Source of the DNA: Segatella copri
GTDB taxonomy: Bacteria; Bacteroidota; Bacteroidia; Bacteroidales; Bacteroidaceae
Length of the DNA: 64,000 nt
Direction of reading: 5' to 3'
Assembly: GCF_026015295.1 (NCBI RefSeq)
Contig: NZ_JAPDUW010000001.1
Span: 1,488,001-1,552,000, forward strand
Part shown: positions 36,447 to 44,254 of the stretch, piece after piece
Position numbering within the stretch: the stretch's first letter is position 1
How the letters are laid out: every line of letters starts with the position of its first letter
Translations under genes and position numbers: made by a program
The notes under the pieces: model-generated
Database searches by the model: none
Told to the model about the DNA's origin: nothing
What the model saw: only the letters and a program-made list of their open reading frames with translations

Positions 36447-36854
36447 TTACTCCTTCCCCCACTCCTTCTTTACATCAAAGCAGGGACAGGCTTTGTTGGC
36501 AAATTCATTATGACCATGAATCGTGGCTAATGGATATTCCTCCTTCAGCTGCTCGATGAGCGAGCGCATTGCCGCTTTCTGGTCTCGGGTTCTTGTATCC
36601 TTCGGCTTACCTTTCTTTGATAAGCCGCCGATGTAGCAGACGCCTATACTGATGGAATTATGGCCCTTGCAATGGGCGCCAACCTCCTCTATCGCACGGC
36701 CTACATGAATGCTGCCATCACGATAAATCACGAAATGATAACCTATGCAGCGCATTCCGCGCTCCCGGTGCCAGCGGTCAATATCCGCTACGGTAAAGTT
36801 GCGACCTTCCTTGGTCGCACTGCAATGAATGATGATTTCCTTTATCTTACGCAT
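36447..36854 (-). CDS. N-acetylmuramoyl-L-alanine amidase (T7-lysozyme type, module B)
   Basis: A 135-residue zinc amidase of the Amidase_2/PGRP family. Probable zinc ligands are H10 (IIIHCSAT), H115 (IHGHNEF) and C123 (KACPCFD), as in T7 lysozyme, and the catalytic tyrosine region is GYHFVIYRDGSIHVGR. It cuts the bond between N-acetylmuramate and L-alanine. It has no signal peptide, like phage endolysins. Such genes recur in Bacteroidales next to smalltalk/HU/DUF3987 sets. Last gene of the module B operon; it follows the DUF5675-like gene by 15 bases. Confidence 0.92.
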   Translation of the reverse strand: MRKIKEIIIHCSATKEGRNFTVADIDRWHRERGMRCIGYHFVIYRDGSIHVGRAIEEVGAHCKGHNSISIGVCYIGGLSKKGKPKDTRTRDQKAAMRSLIEQLKEEYPLATIHGHNEFANKACPCFDVKKEWGKE

Positions 36855-36869
36855 GATATTGAATATTAA

Positions 36870-37379
36870 TTATTGAAAAATAAGCAGATAATTAAGGGGG
36901 ATTTCGTCAACACCCCAATCCCTGATAAACAGATTGATTCTGCACGGTAGATGCTTTTTCTTCATCCTCTTGAATTCCTCATCCAACAACTGGCAAAATT
37001 CATTATAGCATTTTTCTGATTGCGTAACGATTCCGGTATAATGAGACTTGCCCAGAATGATACTCTTGTTTCTCAGACGTAGCGGACCGTTGCCAGGCAC
37101 GAAGCGAGCTCTGCGCCTAACAGTACGAGGCACGTAATTGGATCTTAACAGAATAACAGGCTTGATAACAATTTCATATTTTCCTCTTTCATACTTATTT
37201 TTCTTCTTTGTCTCCGACACCTTCTTTTGCTTGGTAGGAATGAGAGAAATCTTATAACGTCCTGCTGGCAAATGACGGTTAGGACGTTCTAAGGTGTCGC
37301 AGAAAATCTTGCCACCTATAACCATTGTGCCATCCACACTCCATGGAGTGAAGCGACGGCGGAATATATTGATGTTCAT
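36870..37379 (-). CDS. DUF5675-like protein (module B)
   Basis: A 169-residue protein paralogous in layout to 1786-2295: GKIFCDTLERPNRHLPAGRYKISLIP, then a lysine-rich loop, VPGNGPLRLRNKSIILGKSHYTGIVTQSEKCYNEF and a C-terminal helix. DUF5675 domains are common in Bacteroidetes mobile DNA and phage; activity is unknown, possibly peptidoglycan-related given the adjacent amidase. It lies between the primase-helicase and amidase genes on the same strand. The GGTCATT-type repeat at 37458-37495 sits just upstream, mirroring module A. Confidence 0.65.
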   Translation of the reverse strand: MNINIFRRRFTPWSVDGTMVIGGKIFCDTLERPNRHLPAGRYKISLIPTKQKKVSETKKKNKYERGKYEIVIKPVILLRSNYVPRTVRRRARFVPGNGPLRLRNKSIILGKSHYTGIVTQSEKCYNEFCQLLDEEFKRMKKKHLPCRINLFIRDWGVDEIPLNYLLIFQ

Positions 37380-37457
37380 GATAATTTACAATTAATAATT
37401 GATAATGAATAATTGGATCAAGGCCGGCCATTAAGGCTGATTTAAGAACCGAAAACC

Positions 37458-37495
37458 AAAATGACCGGAAATGACCATGACCGGAAATGACCGGA
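37458..37495 (-). repeat. GGTCATT-type repeat array between replicase and DUF5675 genes
   Basis: AAATGACCGG and ATGACC units recur four times within 38 bp. The equivalent position in module A (2327-2360) holds a different repeat. Related GGTCATT arrays flank module C. Confidence 0.75.
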
Positions 37496-37497
37496 TT

Positions 37498-40008
37498 TTA
37501 TATGATAGAAGTAACTTTCTGATAACGCTTGTCTGGTAAAATACTGATCAAACCTTGACGCTTCCAATTCTTCAGCATCTGCCTTACCGTCTCATGGGTA
37601 GCAGTTGCGCCCTTTACGGCAACACTCTGCTGCTCTGCCTGCTCAAAGGTGAAAGTTACGTCAAGACGTTCGAAGATGGAATCATTCTTACCTCTATGTG
37701 TACGATCGTAGGGCGACTGACTGCAATAATTCTTGGATGAGAACGCATCCTCTATGCGACTACGGAAGAAGTAGAGTGCATTGTCCAACTGATAATCTGC
37801 CAGGATATTGAAGGCTTCGAGCATGGTTGGTGTCTGCGTCTTTACGAGCATTCCCTTCCACAAATCAGGTGACTCCTTCAGCTGTTTCTCGGCTCCATTG
37901 AATCCATGCTTCTGAATCAGCGTTTCCAGAACCTTGCAGAGCATGATGCAGGTCATCATTCTCATGGTGGTTGGACAGATACGGAAACGCTGGCGGGCTT
38001 TCACCTTGTCGTCATTTTTCATCGTCTCCAGTCTGATCTGTTCCAGCCATTCCCTACCTTTATCCTCCAGCTTGGGCAGAACCACCTCACCGGTCAGCAA
38101 AGGCAGAAGATGAGCAATCTGAATGATGCGGTCGCGCTGGCGTTCGTTCATTACATACATGTTGTCAGAAAGTGGAGTGAAGGTATTATCGGGCGTTTTT
38201 GCCACGATTATACGGCTCTGGAAACCATCTGTATAATTGCTTACCACTCGATAGAGCGCATCAGGCGTTCCACACATCACCACGTTCCATAACAGTCTGT
38301 CTATATGAACATTCACTGCATCTGCACTTCTTGCTTCACGCTCATAGCTTGTTCCGTCGTAAGCCTGTCTCAACATGACTGAAAAGTCGCTCATTGCCGA
38401 TTTCCACTTCTGCGCTACGGTGTCAGCTTCCGGAGTAAACGAGAAGGCGTGTTTGCCTTCGGTATTCGCCAGTCTTTCAGCAAGATTTGCCACCGTATTG
38501 TTCAGTGTCAAGCATCTTACAGGCAGTTTCGGCTCTTCCGGCTGCTCCTTCTTGTTCTTGGCTGCACGTTTCTTGGCTCGCCATTCATCCTCCTTCTGCA
38601 GATACATTTTGTCCATTTCCTTCACTTCCGAAGTCCATGCGTCAATCACGGGGTCAATACTACCCTTGCCAGATGCAAAATCTCCGGCGATGTAGGAGAT
38701 GAGGTTCAGCGAGTTCATCTTGCCGTGAACGGAAACCTTCACGCCCGTTGCGAGCATTCCGATGGCAGGACAGATGGCTGTGATTACAGGCAGTGCCAGT
38801 GCCGGACCCACTGCGCTGATGGAATCCCGAATGCCTTGCGGCAACTTAGGCAGCGCATTATAATAGAACAGATCATCCTTGGCGTTAGCCTCGTCCAGCG
38901 CATTTACCAGCGCCTCATTGTCAGCCACCGAACCACCACCCGCATTTCCTTGCTTCATTCGTTCCTGACGGATGGCAGAGAGCACATCCTTCAGTCGCTT
39001 AGGCATTTGCGTGATTTTCTCGTTCAATGCCGAGTTGATGCAAACCATCTTTTCCTGTTCGGGAAACCCATCGTAGCAGGGAATAATCTGAGCCAGCAGA
39101 TTGCGGTCAAAACCACAGATGTGGCGCAGGTTCACAGCCAGCTCAAAGGTCAGCGTATTGCGGTTGGAGCGCATCGGCTCCTGCCCATCATTATACAATT
39201 GCCACCACTTCTTAATGATTTCCCCATAAGGAATCCCGAGATAATTGTCCTGAGCAGCAGAAGTAGTTGAAGTAGCAGAAGTTGACGCAGCAGAGGCAGA
39301 AGCAGCAGAAGTAGAAATTCTCGAATTCTTTAATTCTTGACTCTTAAAGCTCCCCTGAGGATTCTTCTTGATTTCTTCCTTCCAAGGCTCATAATGCTTG
39401 TTCGCTTTGTGCGCCCCTTCCGGCAGTTCCTCGTTTCCGTATCTTTCACGCTCTTCCAGCACTTTCCCTTCAGCAGCCACGGCAGCCTCATCATATTCAT
39501 CCTTGAAGAGTCGTGGCGAAAGGAATAGCAGATCTTCGCCATCCGATGTGGTAGTGAAGTAAACCCGATTAATATCGTGAGCCGAAGTATCCATTTCGCA
39601 CTTGAGCATCGTAGCAATCCTCACCTGATTCTCCAGAACCGTCTTGCCCTTTTCGCGTTCAAAAACCGCATGTCCGCCTTGTCGTGCGCTGCGTTCCAGC
39701 ATCAGAAGTCCGTACTTATCCGGTTCTTTCAGCAGCAGCTTGGCAGCCTTGGCAAAAGCCTCCGGCTCATCCATATCAAACCCGAAAGCACCGCTTGGCA
39801 GTTTCATTCCCTTCACCACCCCTTGCGGATAATGGCCGGAGTAATTAAACTGCACCAGTCTCCGTTTCGCAGCATCGTTTCCGGCACGAGCCAGGCGAAG
39901 ATTCGCCTTCTGCTCGTTGCTTCCACGCAGCTGCTTATACTCCTCTTCCGAAGTGATGGAGCGGGCAACCTTGTGCCCATTCTCCACCTTTATTAAATAA
40001 CAACTCAT
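37498..40008 (-). CDS. AEP-like primase / DUF3987 helicase fusion (VirE_N type, module B)
   Basis: An 836-residue protein with two functional halves. The N-terminal ~200 residues resemble the VirE_N/BT4734_N primase-like domain: FGFDMD (75-80), GGHAVF (111-116) and DINR (145-148) occur in the order of the archaeo-eukaryotic primase motifs hDhD, sxH and hD. An Ala/Ser/Thr linker (231-252) leads to the DUF3987 part, with a P-loop variant AGDFASGKGS (441-450) and a winged-helix-like C-terminus (ATHETVRQMLKNWKRQGLISILP). It therefore looks like a one-protein replication initiator combining primase and helicase. It is followed by the GGTCATT array, then the DUF5675 and amidase genes. Enzyme activities are inferred from motifs. 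Confidence 0.82.
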   Translation of the reverse strand: MSCYLIKVENGHKVARSITSEEEYKQLRGSNEQKANLRLARAGNDAAKRRLVQFNYSGHYPQGVVKGMKLPSGAFGFDMDEPEAFAKAAKLLLKEPDKYGLLMLERSARQGGHAVFEREKGKTVLENQVRIATMLKCEMDTSAHDINRVYFTTTSDGEDLLFLSPRLFKDEYDEAAVAAEGKVLEERERYGNEELPEGAHKANKHYEPWKEEIKKNPQGSFKSQELKNSRISTSAASASAASTSATSTTSAAQDNYLGIPYGEIIKKWWQLYNDGQEPMRSNRNTLTFELAVNLRHICGFDRNLLAQIIPCYDGFPEQEKMVCINSALNEKITQMPKRLKDVLSAIRQERMKQGNAGGGSVADNEALVNALDEANAKDDLFYYNALPKLPQGIRDSISAVGPALALPVITAICPAIGMLATGVKVSVHGKMNSLNLISYIAGDFASGKGSIDPVIDAWTSEVKEMDKMYLQKEDEWRAKKRAAKNKKEQPEEPKLPVRCLTLNNTVANLAERLANTEGKHAFSFTPEADTVAQKWKSAMSDFSVMLRQAYDGTSYEREARSADAVNVHIDRLLWNVVMCGTPDALYRVVSNYTDGFQSRIIVAKTPDNTFTPLSDNMYVMNERQRDRIIQIAHLLPLLTGEVVLPKLEDKGREWLEQIRLETMKNDDKVKARQRFRICPTTMRMMTCIMLCKVLETLIQKHGFNGAEKQLKESPDLWKGMLVKTQTPTMLEAFNILADYQLDNALYFFRSRIEDAFSSKNYCSQSPYDRTHRGKNDSIFERLDVTFTFEQAEQQSVAVKGATATHETVRQMLKNWKRQGLISILPDKRYQKVTSII

Positions 40009-40049
40009 CTATCTGTTTCTACTTATCGTTTTAAGTTGAATACAAAATC

Positions 40050-40469
40050 CTAATGTTTCAGTTGGTAATCCACTACCGCATCAGCACCTTCTTCTGCCTC
40101 AACAGCCAGTGTTCGGGCGATGTTGATTCCCTCATGGCAGAACACCTTCAAGGTAAGCTGAACAGCACCGTCCTTGGTCTTGCTCACACGACCATGCGCC
40201 AGTTTCTTAATCAGTTCCGACTGAGTTCTGAGGCGGTGCTGCACCACGAAATCAAATGTTCCGTCAGGCATTTGCTGAGCCACGCCCATCGAACGGAATC
40301 GAGGAACCTTATTCACCCCCGATTCCTGGGGACTGAAGAGGAAATACTGCTTAGCATCATAGTAAGCCATTCCACCCAACTGCACATGCTGGCAGTCATT
40401 ATTATTCACCTGCTGGTTCAGAACATTATTCTGAGCATTGTTCTGAACCTTGTTTACTTTCTTAACCAT
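40050..40469 (-). CDS. Small unknown protein of module B
   Basis: A 139-residue protein with an Asn/Gln-rich N-terminus (KVQNNAQNNVLNQQVNNN) and a beta-rich body (GGMAYYDAKQYFLFSPQES, DGTFDFVVQHRLRT, AVQLTLKVFCHEG). I do not recognise the family. It lies between the SSB-like gene and the primase-helicase gene in the same direction, 41 bases before the latter, so a replication-accessory role is possible. Confidence 0.7.
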   Translation of the reverse strand: MVKKVNKVQNNAQNNVLNQQVNNNDCQHVQLGGMAYYDAKQYFLFSPQESGVNKVPRFRSMGVAQQMPDGTFDFVVQHRLRTQSELIKKLAHGRVSKTKDGAVQLTLKVFCHEGINIARTLAVEAEEGADAVVDYQLKH

Positions 40470-40615
40470 AATCTGAATTGAATTTTAGGAGAAGAAACAT
40501 CCGGATTGTTGCGCGCTTTACCATGGAAAATCCTCCTCTGTCCCAACTCAGTTAATAACTAAGAATCTCCGCAATAAGTCTCCAAGCGAAGCCTCCTTTT
40601 TACCTTTTTACTTTT

Positions 40616-40897
40616 TTACCCTTTTACCTTTTCAATGTCCGTAACCAGAATATCCTGATAAACCTGACCATTGTGCTCATGGGTTGTAAAGCGGAGCGTA
40701 ACAGCCACCAGTTCACCCGGAGCATACTTACATTGCGCCATATTGCCGAGCATTGCCGCAGCGTACTGGTTCTCATACTTGCCGCCCATCTCCTGGAGAA
40801 CGATGTTGCATTTCATCATCTGGCCGTTCTCACTTTTCTGACTCTGCACAGCGAAGGTCTCGCCCTGCTGCACCACTCTCATAATCTGAGTATACAT
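40616..40897 (-). CDS. Single-stranded DNA-binding-like (OB-fold) small protein
   Basis: A 93-residue all-beta protein. ENGQMMKCNIVLQEMGGKYENQYAAAMLGNMAQCKYAPGELVAVTLRFTTHEHNGQVYQDILVTDIEKV follows the strand order and spacing of OB-fold SSB relatives, including the final NGQxYQDILVxDI strand. It lacks the acidic C-terminal tail of housekeeping SSB. First gene of the module B operon, directly after the promoter at 40969-40999. It probably protects or organises single-stranded DNA for the primase-helicase. Family assigned by pattern only. Confidence 0.7.
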   Translation of the reverse strand: MYTQIMRVVQQGETFAVQSQKSENGQMMKCNIVLQEMGGKYENQYAAAMLGNMAQCKYAPGELVAVTLRFTTHEHNGQVYQDILVTDIEKVKG

Positions 40898-40968
40898 ACT
40901 ATATAATTGTACGAAGAGGTTTCAAGAGCACCAAACCATTTCAGCGTTGTCTTGTTTCTTCGACGCTG

Positions 40969-40999
40969 CAAAAGTACTGCGAAAACAAAGGCAAAACAA
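40969..40999 (-). promoter_or_regulatory. Sigma-ABfr promoter of module B operon
   Basis: Minus strand TTG (40997-40999), 20-bp spacer, TACTTTTG (40969-40976), about 70 bases upstream of the SSB-like gene. Confidence 0.8.
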
Positions 41000-41034
41000 T
41001 CCCTTTCCCACAACTCCCCCGAAAAACCCACGTA

Positions 41035-41195
41035 TTTGGGAAAAATCGGGCATTTCTTGGGAAAAAGAAAGAAGAATAAGAAAAAGAGAGTTAAAAAGTA
41101 AAGAAAAAGGGTAAATCATCCCTCTTTCCCCCCATAAAATCCCTCATTTTTTCCCAACGTTGGGAAAAATCGTAGGAATCTTGGGAAAAATCACC
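41035..41195. repeat. TTGGGAAAAAT iteron-like repeats
   Basis: Direct copies of TTGGGAAAAA at about 41036, 41058, 41160 and 41181, and one inverted copy that makes a perfect palindrome TTTTTCCCAACGTTGGGAAA around 41150-41170. They fill the gap between the divergent module B operon and the Rpn gene. They could be initiator binding sites or operators. Confidence 0.7.
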
Positions 41196-41247
41196 CCCAC
41201 AACCAATATTTTAACACTCCAGATATTTATAATTCGAAATAAATGCT

Positions 41248-41255
41248 TATTTTTG
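41248..41255 (+). promoter_or_regulatory. -7 box of Rpn-family gene
   Basis: TATTTTTG, 32 bases upstream of the start at 41288. Confidence 0.6.
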
Positions 41256-41287
41256 CACTACAATTCAGTTAAACGTTTTAAAAGGAA

Positions 41288-42154
41288 ATGGATATGAAAC
41301 GGATAGAAGAACGTTATATTAGCTTGCTTACCGATTTTGGTTTTAAGCGTATCTTTGGAACAAAGCCCAACAAGGATTTGCTCATCAATTTCTTGAATTC
41401 ACTGTTTGATGGTTTTCAGGTCATCAAGGATGTGAAGTACTTGAATAGTGAGCACGTTGGTGATGTTTTTGCCGAGCGCAAGGCCATTTTTGATGTATAT
41501 TGCGAAAATGAGCGTGGTGAAAAGTTCATCGTTGAGATGCAGAATGCTTATCAGAAGTACTTCAAGGATCGTTCTTTGTTCTATTCTACTTTTCCTATCC
41601 GTGAACAGGCTCCAAAGGGGGCTGAATGGAACTTCAAGCTTGAACATGTTTACACTGTTGCTCTGCTGAATTTCGATTTGGAAGAAGAGGCATTTGACAA
41701 AAATGATATCAACCATGATGTGGGTTTGCTTGACAAGAAGACTCTTAAGGTTTTTAATGACAAACTTTCTTTCAAGTATGTTGAGATAGCGAAGTTCAAC
41801 AAGACAGAGGAGGAGCTTGACACGCTTTATGATAAGTGGTTATATGTATTGAAAAACCTTTCCCGATTGGATGAGCGTCCTGCTGCCTTGAAAGAGAAAG
41901 TGTTTACTAAACTCTTTGAGGAGGCCGAGATTGCAAAGTTCACCCCAACAGAGTTGAAAGAATATGAGGATAGTTTAAAGGCGTATCGTGATGTCAAGAA
42001 CTCTATAGATACGGCTTTGGAAAAAGGGCGTGAGGAAGGTAAAAACTCGAAAGCTCTCCAAATAGCAAAAAAGATGTTGGATGCTGGCATGGATATAGAA
42101 ACAGTTATGCAAATAACAGATTTGCCAAAAAGTAAGATTGAGAAACTAAAATGA
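41288..42154 (+). CDS. Rpn-family PD-(D/E)XK nuclease/transposase-like protein
   Basis: A 288-residue protein of the Rpn (recombination-promoting nuclease, PF12784) family. SLLTDFGFKRIFGTKPNKDLLINFLNSLF is the conserved N-terminus. The nuclease site is D69 in IFDVYC, then E83 and Q85 in FIVEMQ. The C-terminus has a charged helix and a variable tail (KGREEGKNSKALQIAKKMLDAGMD...) typical of the family. E. coli RpnA promotes RecA-independent recombination; many members are orphan genes of mobile origin. It appears intact. Divergent from module B across the TTGGGAAAAAT array. Confidence 0.9.
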   Translation: MDMKRIEERYISLLTDFGFKRIFGTKPNKDLLINFLNSLFDGFQVIKDVKYLNSEHVGDVFAERKAIFDVYCENERGEKFIVEMQNAYQKYFKDRSLFYSTFPIREQAPKGAEWNFKLEHVYTVALLNFDLEEEAFDKNDINHDVGLLDKKTLKVFNDKLSFKYVEIAKFNKTEEELDTLYDKWLYVLKNLSRLDERPAALKEKVFTKLFEEAEIAKFTPTELKEYEDSLKAYRDVKNSIDTALEKGREEGKNSKALQIAKKMLDAGMDIETVMQITDLPKSKIEKLK

Positions 42155-42336
42155 TAAATCTCTATTCATATTTGAATTGATAAGCTGAGTCCGAAATGCT
42201 TATTTTGCATTCATTATAGCTTTCACTTCATGTTGATGCTATCATACAACTAACAAGCACGACGTATAGGGAAACTCTCCCAATCATCACACTTGGAGTT
42301 GGAAAACGAAAATAATAATATAACAAGGCATGAATT

Positions 42337-42900
42337 ATGAAAAAGATTTTAATGTTTATGGCAATTATGATTGCTGTGGTGTTTTTTGCTAGTTGCAGCA
42401 GTAAAACAAAAGAACAACCCAAACCAAAGGAAATTCCTTTTGTTGTACAGACTAAAGAAAACCTTAAAAAATGGATAGACAATAATGCTATTAATCCAGA
42501 AGACTTCAAGATAAGCAATTATCAAGTCGTTTGGAAAACGGATAGTCTTTGCGTCATTAATTTCCGTGCTATCGGAGAAAACGGATTTGGCGGTCATGTA
42601 AGAAACGAGTTTCAATACTTCAATATAAAGGTTGATGGCATCCTGTATGAATGGTGTGACAATGATAGATACCAAAATGGTGTACTAGATTGCGTTAAGG
42701 ATGGATTTAAATTCGACTTCATGATTAGCCAAAAAGATAAAACTCTTCTGAGGCTCATTAAAGATAAGAGCAAAGCTGGTGTAATATTTGCAAATGCCTA
42801 CGTGGATGCTTGTACCGATTATAGTTTTGGAACAGATGGTATTAAATCTGGCAATATATTGAATATGGGTAATATTCAAGTTGCTGATACTATAAGATAA
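42337..42900 (+). CDS. Predicted lipoprotein, function unknown
   Basis: A 187-residue protein with a lipoprotein signal peptide (MKKILMFMAIMIAVVFFASC, lipid-cysteine near residue 20). The mature part is mixed alpha/beta with GFGGHVRNEFQYFNIKVDGILYEWCDNDRY, and I cannot assign a family. AT-rich codon use compared with core genes suggests acquired DNA. It lies alone between the Rpn gene and the ncRNA/KilA-N remnant. Confidence 0.75.
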   Translation: MKKILMFMAIMIAVVFFASCSSKTKEQPKPKEIPFVVQTKENLKKWIDNNAINPEDFKISNYQVVWKTDSLCVINFRAIGENGFGGHVRNEFQYFNIKVDGILYEWCDNDRYQNGVLDCVKDGFKFDFMISQKDKTLLRLIKDKSKAGVIFANAYVDACTDYSFGTDGIKSGNILNMGNIQVADTIR

Positions 42901-43027
42901 CAATTTCCCCACTTGCTTATTTGTAGGTGGGGATTTATTGTACATACAAGACGTTTAAACTATCGAACCGATAAATCATACCAACAGACTATTTTAACCG
43001 CTTACAGAAGAAATTTTCACTATCTCT

Positions 43028-43205
43028 TTGAGTTCTCTGATATTTTGCCTATCTTTGCAATGCAATTATTCTTTGAAACTCATATATCTATCTCAGCCCT
43101 GCCGTTGGTACTCAATGGTGGGGCTTTACTTTCGCATTTCTTTTATACCCTATCATATATCGCCCTGCATCTTCATTTTTGGTGGCGTGGGGCATTTTTG
43201 TGTTA
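43028..43205 (+). ncRNA. Candidate small RNA with its own promoter
   Basis: TTG (43028-43030), 19-bp spacer and TATCTTTG (43050-43057) form a full consensus promoter in a gene-poor stretch. Downstream are two similar G/C hairpins (AGCCCTGCC..GGTGGGGCT near 43096 and GCCCTGC..GTGGGGC near 43162-43194), the second followed by ATTTTTG. Overlapping short ORFs look non-coding. Expression is not shown by sequence alone. Confidence 0.4.
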
Positions 43206-43308
43206 ATTAAACTTAGAAAGGTTAAAGTCAAAAATCCCCGAAAAGCCTATTAAATATAAATTATCCATATTTATCCACAATAAAGCGAGTTAATGAAAAA
43301 TTTGCTAA

Positions 43309-43340
43309 TTTGGTGGTTTGCAATGATTTATGTACTTTTG
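43309..43340 (+). promoter_or_regulatory. Sigma-ABfr promoter of structured ncRNA
   Basis: TTTG (43309-43312), 20-bp spacer, TACTTTTG (43333-43340): an exact consensus match. Confidence 0.85.
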
Positions 43341-43342
43341 CA

Positions 43343-43690
43343 GCGCTTGTTAGTAGTAGCGCACTAAACAGCGGACGTTTAAGTATATTTGAGTGATTAT
43401 TCACTTCCCTATACGAAACCCTATCCAGAGTTCGGAGCGCAACACGAACAAAGGATAGGGTTTTCACATTCCCTATTCTTTTTCGAGAGTAAACAAGTAG
43501 TCTTGGTGGCTTGTCGGCTAAATACACTCGGCTACACAGACTTAAAACCCACGTCACAAGAGGTGCATGGTGACACCGCAGGAACTGAAGGCAGAAGGCG
43601 GGCAGGGCGGGGCGTACCCCGAAAGCTGCTTAGGTTAAGTGCTGTACGATTTGGCAACTGACCCGACCGAAGGGGCTCATTATACTGGGT
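43343..43690 (+). ncRNA. Structured non-coding RNA of ~350 nt, possibly Bacteroidales-1 type
   Basis: Downstream of a perfect promoter there are several strong helices: GCGCT..AGCGC at the 5' end (43343-43362), ACCCTATCC..GGATAGGGT enclosing GTTCG..CGAAC (about 43420-43463), GTCAC..GTGAC (about 43553-43574) and GGGG-CGTA-CCCC (about 43608-43619). The open frame across it (90 codons) has no protein-like features. Length, promoter and order fit a large independently transcribed RNA. The Bacteroidales-1 RNA motif is a candidate identity that I cannot confirm. It ends close to a KilA-N remnant. Confidence 0.6.
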
Positions 43691-43848
43691 TCATATAACT
43701 TCGAGTGGAATATTCCCACCAATCTCTCATTATTGCTATAAATGATGGGGGTAAGGGGGAGAACCACTCTCTCAGAGGTCTATTGCCTGTTTCATATAAC
43801 CTTTTTATAAGGAATAATATTAATTATAAATCATTAAATATAGGGAAG

Positions 43849-44004
43849 ATGATTACAAATCAAGTAATGAAGAGACGAATGGGTAATTTTTTGGTCGAGC
43901 AAAGAACCAAAGATAGTATGTTCAATGCTACAAACTTGCTCAAACAGTGGAATGAAGCAAGTGGAGAGAAGAAGGAGATTACAAAATTCTTCGATAATCA
44001 TTGA
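43849..44004 (+). pseudogene. Truncated KilA-N domain protein (phage-type)
   Basis: From ATG 43849, MITNQVMKRRMGNFLVEQRTKDSMFNATNLLKQWNEASGEKKEITKFFDNH is the start of Bacteroidales KilA-N-domain (phage antirepressor-like) proteins, which normally run to 200 or more residues. A TGA follows after 51 codons and no continuation is visible in other frames. It is a remnant of a prophage or mobile element, or a decayed gene. Confidence 0.7.
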
Positions 44005-44134
44005 ATCTTTTTCAGAAATGCTTTCCAGCGAACTATACGTGTTGCGTCTGTCGCAAAACTTTCTGTAAACAACTGCAATTCGGGATTGTATGTAAGCCCT
44101 CTATTACCGAAAAATACAATATTTTTTTGAAAAG

Positions 44135-44182
44135 CGGTAATATTCTACGGAATATTTTCAAAAAAGCCGTAGAATATTACCG
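44135..44182. repeat. 16-bp perfect inverted repeat
   Basis: CGGTAATATTCTACGG (44135-44150) and CCGTAGAATATTACCG (44167-44182) with a 16-base loop. It could be a terminator for the KilA-N/ncRNA transcript or a dyad operator. No T-run follows immediately. Confidence 0.7.
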
Positions 44183-44254
44183 GAATTATCCTTATTTTTA
44201 TACCCAGGGACGATAGTTATCTCTAAATCTTCCTCTCTACTTTCCTATACCAAT

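Noticed and set aside
43389-43661. 90-codon open frame
   Set aside because: It spans the strong RNA helices of the structured ncRNA and lacks a plausible ribosome site or domain.
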